Source: Opisthocomus hoazin
Lineage: Eukaryota; Chordata; Aves; Opisthocomiformes; Opisthocomidae
Assembly: GCF_030867145.1 (NCBI RefSeq)
Contig: NC_134434.1
Coordinates: 6,076,001 to 6,140,000 of the forward strand
Direction of reading: 5' to 3'
Length of the DNA stretch: 64,000 bases
A program made the position numbers and the translations under genes. Below are positions 23,089 through 35,600 of the stretch, in pieces. A model generated the notes under the pieces. The model had not been told where the DNA came from. It made no database searches and was given only the letters and a program-made list of their open reading frames with translations. Numbering within the stretch: position 1 is the stretch's first letter; the number at the start of each line of letters is the position of its first letter.

Positions 23089-23380
23089 GCAAATAATTTC
23101 TCAGGCTGCTCCTTTCCCGAGCCCGGTTTCGGTGAGCGGGGCTGTTGTGCACGCCGGCTCCGGGCTGGAGGCTGGCTGCGGAGGAGAGGGATGGAGGCTG
23201 CGGTCCCCTTTGCTCCGTGCTGTGAAGCAGGGAGGTGGGATAGCTGTGTGCATGCAGAGGGTCCCCTTCTCTGCAGAGCAGGACTGTCCCCCGGCAGAGG
23301 AGGGGCTGCGGTACCCGGTGGCTCTGGAAGAAGATAGGCTTTTTGTAAGGCTCTTTAACTGAGAAAGAGCCAGAGCTTGG

Positions 23381-23386
23381 ATTAAA
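23381..23386 (+). terminator. ARSG: ARSG candidate poly(A) signal ATTAAA
   Basis: ATTAAA lies 293 bases after the ARSG stop codon in otherwise unique sequence. It is the common single-base variant of AATAAA. Cleavage near 23,400 would give a 3' UTR of about 0.3 kb. A CR1 begins about 65 bases further on. Confidence 0.5.
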
Positions 23387-23450
23387 GCTACCTTCTGTGA
23401 GAGCTGGCGTTGGGAGAGAATTCCTCTGGGCAATTCGCTTGGCTTTGCTT

Positions 23451-24215
23451 TCAACAAGGGCAAGGGCAGGGTCCTGCACCTGGGGAAGAACAACCCCATG
23501 CACCAGTACAGGCTGGGGCTGAGCTGCTGGAGAGCAGCTCTGTGGAGAGGGACTGGGAGTGCTGGGGGACAACAGGGTGACCATGAGCCAGCAGTGTGCC
23601 CTGGCTGCCAAGAAGGCCAAGGGGATCCTGGGGTGCATTAGGAGGAGTGTGGCCAGCAGGTCCAGGGAGGTTCTCCTCCCCCTCTACTCTGCCCTGGTGA
23701 GGCCCCATCTGGAGCACTGCGTCCAGTGCTGGGCTCCCCAGTTCAAGAAAGGTGAGGAGCTACTGGAGAGAGTCCAGTGGAGGGCTATGAGGATGATGAG
23801 GGGACTGGAGCATCTCTCCTACGAGGAAAGGCTGAGGGAGCTGGGCTTGTTCAGCCTGGAGAAGAGAAGGCTGAGAGGGGACCTTAGAAATGCCTCTAAA
23901 TATCTGCAGGGTGGGTGTCAGGAGGACGGGGCCAGACTCTTTCCAGTGGTGCCCAGCGACAGGGCAAGGGGCAACGGGCACAAACTGAAGCAGAGGAAGT
24001 TCCAGCTGAAGATGAGGAAGAACTTCTTCCCTCTGAGGGTGACGGAGCCCTGGCCCAGGCTGCCCAGGGAGGCTGTGGAGTCTCCTTCTCTGGAGATATT
24101 CCAGACCCGCCTGGACGCGGTGCTGTGCAGCCTGCTCTGGGTGACCCTGCTTGGGCAGGGGGTTGGGCTGGGTGACCCACAGAGGTCCCTTCCAACCCCT
24201 ACAGCTCTGTGATTC
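23451..24215 (+). mobile_element. CR1 LINE, about 765 bp
   Basis: Begins about 65 bases after the ARSG ATTAAA signal and ends with a decayed tail (CAGCTCTGTGATTC). It shares the same one-base loss in the reverse-transcriptase frame as the copy at 2335. Confidence 0.93.
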
Positions 24216-25089
24216 CTCTAAAATGGACCTTACGGGAGTGCGCCAGTGGGAGCACAAGGCAGGGGAGGATGGGGCCCACAGCCTCTGAGCAAACGTCCCT
24301 TCTGGTGCTGAGACCCTGGAAGCCCGTGGCTGCAGAGAGAAAATTCCCAGCTGGCACCAAGCGAGCGCTCTGGGAAAGGGAGCATGTGCCCCGCCAGCTG
24401 CCAGGGGAGGTTTATTAATGGGGTGATGTTAAAGACTCAGCTCTTTGTAAAAGACAGAAGGTGCTGAGCTCTGCGTGGCCACTGCTCTGCTCGGGGACAG
24501 GGTGCTCGGCTGGTCCTGCGCCTGCTTTGCATCGCCACCGCGGAGCCCGGGAGCCGTGCCCAAGGCCCCGTGTTGGGAAAAGGCTTTTTTGGGGAGAGGT
24601 TTGCAGTGCCCAACCGGGGTAGCTGCTCCCCGTCAGCTCTGCGTGGGCAGAACGATGGTGTAACTGCATTTGGTTTACAGGGAGGTCAGCAGAGGTCCCT
24701 GCCCCAATGTCTGCCAGCAGTCAGGGCTCCGGGCAGAGAAGCTGCTCCCGCCGATCCCAGTGCGATGCCAGGGGTGCGGATGGGGCGAAACAGCTCTTAC
24801 AGAGCCATTTCTGGGCAGGTGCAAAGGCAAAATGGGAGGCGCAGCTGAAACTTCAGGAACCACCGGGATTTCTCGGCAGCTGAGACAATTTTGGACCCCC
24901 AATTTAGGCACCCAGATCTTTCTTTGGACAAGCCGTGAGGGGACTTGTGCAAACCTGGCCAGGTGGGTCGGGTGGAAGCAGCTGCCCTCGCACCAGTCCC
25001 CCCAGCCCCACGCTCCCACTCATAAAACTTAATCAAGGCTGACATCTTTAGGGCCCCGCAAAGAACAGCAGCAGCACGGGCAGCGAGCT
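24216..25089. other. Gap between the ARSG and WIPI1 3' ends
   Basis: Unique sequence to the right of the CR1 at 23451-24215. No gene, RNA or repeat recognised. Confidence 0.6.
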
Positions 25090-26644
25090 GCCAGGGACAG
25101 ACCGTCACTTTATTCTGTCTTTAACGGTAGCAAATGGCACCTTCTCTAACATCACTGCAAAAATACTTTGCCTGGGTAAAATAGTATGTATATACTGTAC
25201 AAAGACATAAGTTTAATATCTCTTCCTGTAAGTACATTTATACACACAAACCAGCATAAATTAGAAAAGGGGCAAATGGGTATATAAAATTCTGGTTACA
25301 TACAAATCTGATTAAATTAGCATTTACACTGTGGTTCTAACATATAGTTTGTTAAATGTAGTGATGTGCATACAGTACATTGACACCCCACCCGGACACA
25401 AATTAAAACAAGGGGCTAGCGGGGCCAGGTATTCACTTAAACACACTGTAGGAAAAAGCAGTGGCCCACCTTGGTTTTTTTGTTTGGTTTTTTTTTTCCC
25501 TCATCTTGGGGACTCACAAATCTGTTCTTCGAAACTCCTGGCTTTTCCAGAGCACTTCCCAGCAGCTGTCCTAAGCGCGGATGTTTGCTTCTCATCACGA
25601 CCTCTTCGCTTCGCCCGGCTGACCTCCACGGCACAAGATTATCTACCAAAATCAAAACAGAACGGCCTTACTTTTCCCAGCAACAGGGTGTGTTTCAAGT
25701 TGGTTTTACGCACATGGGAGGAGAAGGGGGAGGGATGTCCTGCGGTGTTTTACTTTCCGTTCAAAGGCAGATCTGTGAGCGGCTTATTTATTTAGTCTCC
25801 CCCTCCCCAAACTGAGAGTCCTGGGAACAGGAACCCTCTGGCTGGGTGAGCAGCGTGCCTTGCCGCTGGCTGGCACCAGGCTGAGCGCAGGCACGCTTGC
25901 AGGCGCTCGATTACTGGGGCTGAGGTCCGTTCGCCTGGCTGTCTCCTCCTAGAAAGTTCAGCTCCGGGCATGGCGGGAGGGGAAGGGTGCGTGCCGTGCA
26001 TCACCGTGCCTCCCCGGGCTCTCCGGACGGAGCCCAGGGTTCAACACCGACACGTCAGACTGGATGAGGTGAGGGGAAGCCCGGCCTAAGTAGCAGCAAA
26101 AGCTTTGAGTGAGAGTAAAGCAGGCGAATAGCAGAAATAGGCAGCAGTGAGGAGCCTGAACTACTTTATATCAGTTACTCATGGCACCAGAGGAGACTAG
26201 AGATGCTGGGTAAGATGTGCACCTACTCCTGGATGGGGCTGGGGCAGAGCTGCGGGGCTGCTGCAGCACCCGGGGCGGGTGCCTCTGCAGACGCTGACCA
26301 CGAGCCAAGGCACAGATCTCTCCTTGCTCAGCTCCAGCCTTGCCAGGCGTGACCTGCGTCTCCCAGCAGGAGGGATGCGATCCCCACAGCCAGCTCCTCC
26401 TCCCAGGATCTGTCTCTCCGTGGGCTTTGGACCATCACTTGCCCAGTTTTGAGGCACGAGACATCGACATTGGATTGCACGTTTCCCAAGGGACCTCCGA
26501 TAACGCACTGGTAAACTGGGCTTAATCCTGCAAGCCCCAGCTGCCCCACATGCCTGGCTCAGCTACCGGGGCAGGAGCTGCTGTGAGGAAGAAGAGGCCA
26601 GGCAGGTCCTGCCAAACTTGCTCATCTCCCATGAAACACGATCA
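25090..26644 (-). other. WIPI1: Putative WIPI1 3' UTR
   Basis: Unique sequence between the proposed stop codon and the AATAAA signal. The distal 350 bases are AT-rich and the proximal part is mixed. It contains no CR1 although CR1 pieces lie on both sides, which fits exonic sequence under selection. The assignment depends on the uncertain last exon. Confidence 0.4.
25109..25114 (-). terminator. WIPI1: WIPI1 probable poly(A) signal AATAAA
   Basis: TTTATT on the plus strand is AATAAA on the minus strand. It sits at the edge of an AT-rich 25,100-25,460 tract that resembles a vertebrate 3' UTR end. Cleavage would fall near 25,090. With the proposed last exon this makes a 3' UTR of about 1.55 kb, free of CR1. 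Confidence 0.55.
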
Positions 26645-26695
26645 CTAGTACAGCTCCACCGCAAAATCCATTGCCTTTCCTCTGCCGACAGCCAG
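26645..26695 (-). CDS. WIPI1: WIPI1 proposed terminal coding exon 13
   Basis: A strong acceptor (TTTTTTAACAG, ending at 26696) opens a phase-0 reading frame of 16 codons and [19 protein letters not shown]. Exon 12 ends in phase 0, so the join is legal. The length almost matches the human tail after FPP (15 residues), but only the central RG and the hydrophobic start look alike. An AATAAA about 1.5 kb downstream fits a terminal exon. No better candidate was seen between 25,100 and 30,680. Confidence 0.5.
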   Translation of the reverse strand: MAVGRGKAMDFAVELY

Positions 26696-29600
26696 CTGTT
26701 AAAAAACACAATTGCTTAAAACCATTAGTGTTGCGTATCTGCACGACAGAACGAGTGAAACAGCACCCAGCAAACAGCGCGGAGGAACTTGGGCAAAGAC
26801 CGGTCCCGCGGAGCTGAAGATGCGTCTGCAGCCTGGCTGGTGGCATTAAGACCCGTGGTTTGGAGCAGCGGGGCTGCGTGTGGACCCCACGCTGGGACAC
26901 TGGTTTCTCCCCTCTGCAGACAGCAGCGCTGCCGGGGGCGGCCGTGGGGCTGCTGGAGCTCATGCTCCTCCCCGTCCTTCCATGAGTTTTCATTCACAGA
27001 ATCACAGAATGTTTGGGGTTGGAAGGGACCTCTGTGGGTCACCCAGCCCAACCCCCTGCCCAAGCAGGGTCACCCACAGCAGGCTGCACAGGACCACGTC
27101 CAGGCGGGTCTGGAATATCTCCAGAGAAGGAGACTCCACAGCCTCCCTGGGCAGCCTGGGCCAGGGCTCCGTCACCCTCAGAGGGAAGAAGTTCTTCCTC
27201 ATCTTCAGCTGGAACTTCCTCGGCTTCAGTTTGTGCCCGTTGCCCCTTGTTCTGTCGCTGGGCACCACTGGAAAGAGTCTGGCCCCGTCCTCCTGACCCC
27301 CACCCTGCAGATATTTAGAGGCATTTCTAAGGTCCCCTCTCAGCCTTCTCTTCTCCGGGCTGAACAAGCCCAGCTCCAACACTGCAGGCAGGAGCCACGG
27401 GCACGCACGGGCAGCAGCACCCTTGGGCAGCACAGGCAGGCTGCCCAGTTTTGGAAGTGGTCAGAAAAAATCAATGTTTTTAAAGACTGTCTGTGGACCA
27501 GTGAGGGGAAGCTGTCTTTGAAGAGCCGACTGCTGTATGCAATCTAGCCTGACTTAATGAAATGGCTCTCCTGATAAAGCCTTCACATCAGCACCGGTCC
27601 CAAAGCTGACAAGCTTAAGCGTGCAGCCAAAGGCAGGACGGGTCATGCAAGCCTGGAAAAACACTGAGCAATCTGCTAGAGGAAATCACCTCTCTTACTG
27701 CATCTCAGAAGTTTTAAGAAGATCCTCTGGCTGCATTCCTCAGGTTCACACAGGCCCTCATGCTTGCTGAATCCTGTGGGATTTCTTTTGTCAAACCTCA
27801 CAGCGCTTCCCAAGATGTGTTCTGACCATGACTGGGTGGGAAGAACCACTATGGTGGCTACCAAAAGTTGGACTGGCCAAGCGGTGCCTGGCCTGGCCCG
27901 AAGCACACCCCAACAGCTCCCAGCACTGCTGGAAACCTCACCGACACCGACGAACCCGCAGAAAGGAGGCAGCTGCTCGGGCAGGTGACCAGAGAACAGC
28001 CGTAATCGCCGCAACCATCTGCAGCCAGAGCTGGGTTGGCTCTTCCCACCCCGCAAAGCCTTCTGACCATGCAGAGCCGCGGCCCCTTCGCCTCGCCCGA
28101 GGCTTCAGCCTGCCGCCCACCTCAGCAACGCCCCAGTCCTGCCTGCGTAGGAGCAACAGCCGACCTGAAAGTGCTTAATCCACTCCCTAAACGCCAGCAA
28201 GAGACGTCACCGAGCTCGTTTAACCTCTTGCCGCAGGAGCCTTCAGCAGTCCTGGCACAAGCAGTAGCAACATTGACATTCGCTCTTGTTGAGGCCACTT
28301 TTTATGAGCCCTCCGTGGACTTCTCGTCTCCTCTCTGATCCATCCCTCCTTCTGTTTAATGAAGAGGCAGTTTTCAACAATCAGCAACCCATTTCGTGTT
28401 AGACTGAAGCTGCTTTTCCTCGCTCTTAACAGCTGAGCCTCTGAAGCCTTGCTCGAGGTCAGGGGAAGGCGAGATGTTTCCAAAGGGAGAGGAACTGCCG
28501 GGCTGAGCGCTGCTGTTTCTCCAAGAGTACGTCTGAGTTCAAAGCCACACTTGTGGCGTGGGCTGCGGGTGAATATTCCATTTTGTCACAAGTTTTGAGG
28601 TTTTTTAAACGTCTTTTTGTTGCACACTGGAAAACAAACAAAACCCTTCCCATGTTTCCACAAAGCAGAATGCTGTCAAAACATTTTTGTTGGATAAGGT
28701 CAGGTTTTCTCTCCTTCCTTCGCCGCACAGAAGTGACCGATGCCTGAAACCCCCCTTGAATGCGTCACTGAGACCGAACATCCCGGCGCTGAGAAAACAG
28801 CGAAGCTCAGAGCATCAAAACGTCCCGACCGACTCTCCTGACGCACTCGCGCAGCGGGAGCCAGCGCCGCACCAGCTGCTAAGACCAGACGCAAAGCGCG
28901 CTGCTGTCAGCAGTGGAGGGGCTGCACCCAGCGACAGGACAAGGGGCAACGGGCACAAACTGAAGCCGAGGAAGCTCCAGCTGAACAGGAGGAAGAACTT
29001 CTTCCCTCTGAGGGTGATGGAGCCCTGGCCCAGGCTGCCCAGGGAGGCTGTGGAGTCTCCTTCTCTGGAGATATTCCAGCCCCGCCTGGACGCGGTGCTG
29101 TGCAGCCTGCTGTGGGTGACCCTGCTTGGGCAGGGGGTTGGACTGGAGACCCACAGAGGTCCCTGCCAACCCCAACCATTCTGCGGTTCTGTGAAGCCCC
29201 GGGTGCAGAGGCTTTATCTGGAAGCTCCAATTGCCAAGGCACCGTAGCGGGGAGGGGTTTTGGAACGAGCCTTCCCCCCCTCCCACACCACCTCCTCCCT
29301 AACGTTACACACATAGGTTGCTCCTCCAGGTTAACTGGAGCACAGGGTTTGGACAGATCAAAGTTCGTTTAATCAGGCGCCTGCTGCTGTACAGCCGGGG
29401 CTCGGGGCTGCTTTCATACGGCACAGACCCAGCGGGAAGGCTCGCTCAGGAGCAGCGTTGGTCCTGCTGGCTGGCATTTGCTTGTCCCCAAACCACAGGC
29501 TGAAGAGCAGGTTCACCAGAAGGAAGCAAAGGATTTCTCTCTGGCCCTGTGGCTCCTTCCAGGGGCCCGGGCCACCAGTTGCTCTGTGGCTTTGACCAGA

Positions 29601-32600
29601 GGAGGGACATTCTGAGTATCCTCCTCAGGTAATGGAGTAGGACAGCTAGAAAGCTTGTTCTCAGTTTGCAGCAGGTTAGGTTACAGGTAACAGAATTGGT
29701 CTAAGGTTTGTGCAGCCTGAGTTGGATTTAGGCAGTGTTGTTTCAAAGGGAGCCAGGAGCTCGTCACCTTTTATCTACATAACACTTTGCATCGGTTAGG
29801 AAAGTGCCTCACAGAGGTCAGCCTCAGCGCATGGAACAAATCCCGGGTTCCTGATAGTTTTTACTTCCTCCTTTTCAGGCAAAACTCCAACAGCAGGATA
29901 TGTAAACACGGACTGAGGGATTCACCAGTCTGCCAAGTCTACAGCCTGAACTCCATCACAATATTCTGCCGCATTAATGCCTCACCATTAGGAAGACACC
30001 GCTGATTACAACCAGAGCATAGCACGGTACCAGCATCTGTCCGTTCGAGACACTGAACACAAGAAATGCGTGTGTAATAGGAAGAGGAGCAGGAGAGACA
30101 CTGCCAGGCTTAAGTTAGGTTTTAAAAAGCCAGTATCTTCTTCCAACTGTAACTGAGAAAGTGCCATGTAAAAATCATAAAATGGTTTTAAACTCTGTTA
30201 TGCCTTTCATCTTTGTACTTGGAAAAGCAGTTTCCTTTTCAGTTAGCTTGGAAACGAAGAGACTGGTGAGGTTCAGGTATGTCCCAGTTGCATTCCATAA
30301 ACTAATACAACTGACTGTAAATGCAACAGGGAATGTTAAGGTTTTATTTCTAAATGATGATAGTGTTCAAATTAAAGCTATTCCTGGTAATACTAGAAAT
30401 CTGCACAAGGCACAACGGTCAGATCTGGATCTGAACATCATGCTGCATCCACACTACTTTGTTCAGATCCATCTCTAATTATTCGGCTCGATCACCTTTG
30501 CCCCATCCCCAGCTGCCATTTAGCAGGGGTGTAATTTTCCTGGCACTGTCCCTACAACCTAATTAGTTATTTTAGGCTTCACAGTGAGCTGGGACAAGGT
30601 GGGGGCAACAGTATCTCTTCTGTAACAGATTAATACTTTCTTCTTAGCATGAGGGCTGAACTGCAGTTTTAGGGGTCCCGAATGCTCACAGGAGGAAACT
30701 CATTCTCGTCGTCGAGACACACGGGTCCAGTTGCAAACTCATGCTCTGGGATAACCTCTCCTCGCAGGGCACCGCCATCCTCCGAATAACCTGTCCACGT
30801 GAAAAATACAAAACATTACGGATAAATGGACAGAAGGAGGCTGGAAACAAACAGCAGAGACTATTTTATCACCTTTTAAGCACAGAGCGGCTTTCTCTGG
30901 CTTTTTGGCAGAGCTCTGGGGGTCTGCGGAAGAGAAAGGCATCTCCATGGGCACTATAGATTAGGGAATGGAGTACATGGCTAGCTCCTGCGGCACAAAG
31001 CTTTCCTCCTCTCACCATGAAGGTAAGCACCAATTTCAGAACGAGATCCACATCGGCATGTGGACCTTAAGGCTTGGGAATACGTTATAGTCACCTGGTC
31101 TTCCCCTGCAACAATTTGGTCCTAGCTTCGTTAGGGTAAGGTCTAACAGGTTTAAGAGCATCTGTAGCGATCTTGCCACAAAAATGGTGAGATCTGACTT
31201 GTACCCCCCGTGGTTTCAGCTCCTGGAAACCAGCCTGGCAGCAGCTGCCATCTGCCAAACTGTGAAGCTTGGATGTGGTTACTGCTCTGCCGGTGGGCCC
31301 ACCACGGTGCAGCTCTGCGCAGGGAGGAGAAGCGCTGGCAGGGGGTCGGGGAAGCAGAGCAGAAAATGCCTGGCTTGTTTTGGGGGCAGGGGATGAACCA
31401 GCTGAGCTCCAGAGAGCCCTGCTGCCAGGGCTGCTTTGCACAACCGGTGTTTCTGGTTGAAACCTTGGAAGTTGGGAGAATTTCCACTTTGCCACAGGTG
31501 GCCTTCTTGCTTAGAAAGCCAGGCACGATGCTTACTTACCTGGCATGGTCGAAGTTGAAGGCACTGTACTTTGTCTGGCTACAGTTGCTGCGTAAGATTG
31601 AGGTAATGGAGGCTGAAGGTCATTTTCTTTGTTTTCCTCTGTCTTTCCTGAGCCAAGCAGACTAATTGTACAGGAGCAAGAGAGGGGAGGAGTTAGTTCT
31701 GACTCCAACCATTCCTCCCCCAGCACCGGCTAAGACAAGCACACGCATCCACATCTCCCTGAAGCACATCACCCGTCTGCACCACCGCATCCAGGCACCG
31801 CCTGCAGCCCCAGCAGCGCTGCAGAGGAGGGCATTGTGCTCTGCGAGTAAAGCGGGGGGGGAAGCAGAAGATAGGGAAAACACCACTTCGGCTAGAGGAC
31901 AATGCTGGCACGGGAATAGAAGGGAACAGACTGACCACAAAAGCTTTAGGTTACAAAGGCAAACAGTGTTTCTAATCACAGAGGGAGTTCCAAAGGGCTT
32001 CCAACAGGAGCGGACTAGATGGGAAAAGCAGCCCTGGCTAGTTTAGGATGGCCTTTGAGCAGAGATATAGTATGATGTAACGTAACTCATGACCCAAGGG
32101 CCCTTTTCAGTCTTCTGATGCTAAGAGGAACCCACACAGGGAGCTGGCCGGCCGGCTCCGGAGGGCGGCCGGAGCACGCTGGACAGCGCGGCCTGGAAGC
32201 GCTTTTGTTTTGTGGCTTTTCAAAAAACCGCTGGCATTTTCCTGGCCGGCAGCCACCTCCCCGGCTTAGAGCACATGTTACATCGCACCCCACCCCAAAA
32301 GGCTTCACATCTGGAGCCAAGTAGCCCAGATGTGCGTGGAGGGTTACGTGCTTAATCAGATTTGCATACAGACCGAACAGCAGCGCGGAGGGCTCTGCGT
32401 TGGCACGGCAGACATGCAGGCATGCATCTGTGCCGGTCTGTGTTTACGGAAGCTCCCAGCGTCACTCCACACTATCCCTACCCCCAGTATCGGCTCTCCA
32501 GCACCCACTCACATCTGGAGAAGGTGCTTTGCCCTCCTGCCACCATGGTGGCCAGCGCTCTGCTGCTGGAGGCATCTCCTAAGGCACAGCCTGCCCATCT

Positions 32601-35600
32601 CTGCTGCCTAAGCTGAGATGTCCCACAACTGCCTAGGGATCTGAGAGGTCTGGCTTCTTCTGCACGAAGCCCCACGTCCCTGCCTGCTGACGTGGTTCCC
32701 ACCCACGTCTGCCGGATCAGGCAGCTAAAATCACAATGCCAGTTCTAACGTTCGTGCTCCTGCAGATCCACTTGGTGCTTTCAGGTGAAATTTCCCTTAA
32801 TTTTTTAAAAGATCAGCCGCTCTACTGGACATGCCTGGAGGTATAGTTACCTGTGTTTCTTAATTAAGACACACTCCCCTCCATCTTGTGGGTCCAAGTT
32901 ATAGATATAGAGATGTCCATCTGACGTAGTCACCAACAGTCGAGGCAGCTTCTGAATCCTAATGAGAAAAGCACCATGAGTCCACACCCCTCTGCACTCG
33001 CACACAGACACAGCACACACCCACACTGCGTGCTCTGCAGGCACGGGTGCGAGATAACGGGCCGGGGTGGTGGTGTTCTGCAGAGGCAGTCGTGTCTGCT
33101 CACCGGCTGGCGTGGCAGAGGGGATGCAGATGTCAATACATACGTGGAGAGGGCGCAGATGTTCCTCTGTCCGGAGAAGTTCAGGCGGACAGTGGCAAAG
33201 GCTCGATCCTGGTTCATCATGCCTGATACCTGAGCAGGGAGGTAGTTGGTAGCAGCCTGGAACATCTTCCCCATGTAACCGCTCCAGGTTGGAGGCTCTT
33301 CTGGCCGGCTGAGGGGGTGACAAAGCAGCATCAGTGGGGCTACTGCAATCAGCCGTGACAAAACAGACCAGGAACTGAAATGATCCCGATCTCAGATACA
33401 CAAAGGCTTTCTTTGGAGCACTTGCACACACTATGCACCAGCCTAGCTGGGTACCCGGGAAGGAGGCAGGGGACAGTGGCAGCTAATAAACCCAGAGCAG
33501 GCCTGGAGAGGCTGACAGCAGGTATGCAGTCTGTAGCTTTTCCGAGGGGTGAATCCCCTAGGATGCAAAGCCAAAGGGACGGTGTGCAGCTGGTACTGCT
33601 CACGGGGAGTAGGTGGTGAGGACAGGCAAGCCAGCTGCATAGAGGCAGAGGTCTGAAGCAGAGCCAGCCCTGGGGCAGGCAGGTCAACCCAGGCTAACCC
33701 CCTCACCTGTCAGTGAGATGCTCCAGTTTAAAGATGTGCACGGTTTCTGTGTTGCTGGAAGCACAGAGGAACTGGGAATCCATGCTGAACACCAGAGAGC
33801 TGATATTCACATACCTAGGGCCAAGCAAAGACAGGACGGGTCACTTCGTGGCATTATCATTCAAGGCAAACTCCTAAGTCTTGCTCACAGAGACCCACAT
33901 ATGGCGAGGAGCACCCTGCCTGGCTGCTGCCAAGCCTGTGGGCTGGCTGACTAGCATTTCCCTATTCCCTTTGCTCAGAAGAGCTGGGGGTGGCCTCCAG
34001 TTAGTGGCTAACGGCCAGAGAGGTGGCAACGTCCTTGCTCACAGAGCTGTCTGTGGAGTGAACATCTGTGCCGGCCTCACTACAGCAGCTAAAGCTTCTG
34101 GTCCTGCAAAGGCCAGGGAGGCTATCCAATGGGCTGGACAGTGAGACACACGTGGCATCACACCCTGCGCAGGCTCAGCAGGGCTGGGGTGTCTCGGTCA
34201 TGGCAGGTTTTGCGCTCACAGAAGTGGGTGTAAAACCACAGGCAGGTCAGGGATGGGGAAGAGGGAGAAGACAGGAAAGGATCTGCTGAAAATACATGAG
34301 GGAGCCTGCAGCAGGGCAGCAACAGCCCCTCCCCGCCATCAAGACTTGGGCTCTGCGCAAATGACTTGGTAGCTTCATAACACCTCCTTTGAGTGGGCAA
34401 GAGTTGGGCTGATAACTTCCGGGACTTCATTATTTCAAGTCAGAAACAAGAAAGGACGAAGCAAATGAACAGAATCTACCTCTGTTCTCTGCAGTCGCCC
34501 TGTTCTGCGACACACTGAACTGAATCACTAAACTTGCCGGAGGCAGCGGGGCGCAGCGTGGCTGTCTGCCACAATGACATTTCTATCTGATATGCTCGCT
34601 CTTGTTTTCTTTCTGCAAAAGATGCCAAAGCCACCAGGATCTGACGTTGCTGTGTCCCTATGTTTACATTTCTGCTCCGGGAGCCCTCTGTGTACTTGTC
34701 ACCGACAGAAGAATGAACTGACCTTTTCATCCCTCGACGGAATTCATACAGCTTTTGCCCACCAGGAATGGAAAACACACGAATGACTGTGCCCTGCAAA
34801 AAATGCAAATGGAAAGATCATGCAGGAGCAGGGCAAAGAGCGCAAGCCCTTTCTCTGACACACCCAGGAAACTCAGGATGTGCAAAGGCCCCTCCTGTTT
34901 GCCAGCCAGGGTCAATCTGAACCCGACACACCGCCCTCTTGCAAGGCAGAGTCCTTTTGCCGGCTGTGTTTAAGAACGGGGCTGCTCAGAGGTCCCGCTC
35001 TCCATGCTCTAGGCAGCCGAGCTGGCTGGGACCCCCTGCCCACCGTGGGCAGAGAGCACGGGCAGCAGGGAGGGGGCTTGCAGTGGGGCTCACTCACTTT
35101 TTCGGAAGCGCTCGCCAGCTTCGAGCCGGTGGAGTTGAAGGCGAGAGCAGCCAGCGGCCCGTCATGGGCAGGAATGGAGCAGGCTGTTTTCTGTAGGGCA
35201 GAAGGTAATGTGAGTGCAAAGAAACTCATCGCTCCTCGGGCTGCGTAAGGGCAGGGTGTGCCCTGCCCCGCACCCGATCCAGGCCTGCCGATACGGATTC
35301 ACGGGACCGTATCGCACTTACGGTATCGCTCAGCGTTTCTCACCTCTGCCCTGCCTTTAGCTCACTCCCCACCTTCTGCAGCCACTGTGATTACAGAAAG
35401 CTCATTTCAGGGGCAGAAATGAGCCCTGAAATTCAGGGGTCAGCTCCCCAACTCTGCAGGCTGGGGGTTTGCGACTGTGCCCTCTCCGAAGCCTGGCATT
35501 TCTCTGTGCGGAGACGGAGCCGGCCTCCCTGCAAGCCGCTCGGCTGCGCGGCACGTCCTGCTGCAGCGACAGCAGCCTGATGCCTGCAGGAGCCCAGGCC

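Larger units (their letters stand above)
26696..30689 (-). other. WIPI1 last intron content
   Basis: If exon 13 is right, this is the 4-kb last intron. It holds CR1 pieces at 26995-27378 and 28927-29194. The segment 29200-30680 is AT-richer unique sequence with another minus-strand AATAAA (TTTATT at 30343-30348), which could end a transcript that reads through exon 12. Confidence 0.55.

Noticed and set aside
30669-30689. Stop codon after VSIRDP as the normal WIPI1 end
   Set aside because: A good GTGAGC donor lies right where the mammalian gene splices, and a phase-compatible terminal exon with a downstream AATAAA exists; kept only as an alternative.
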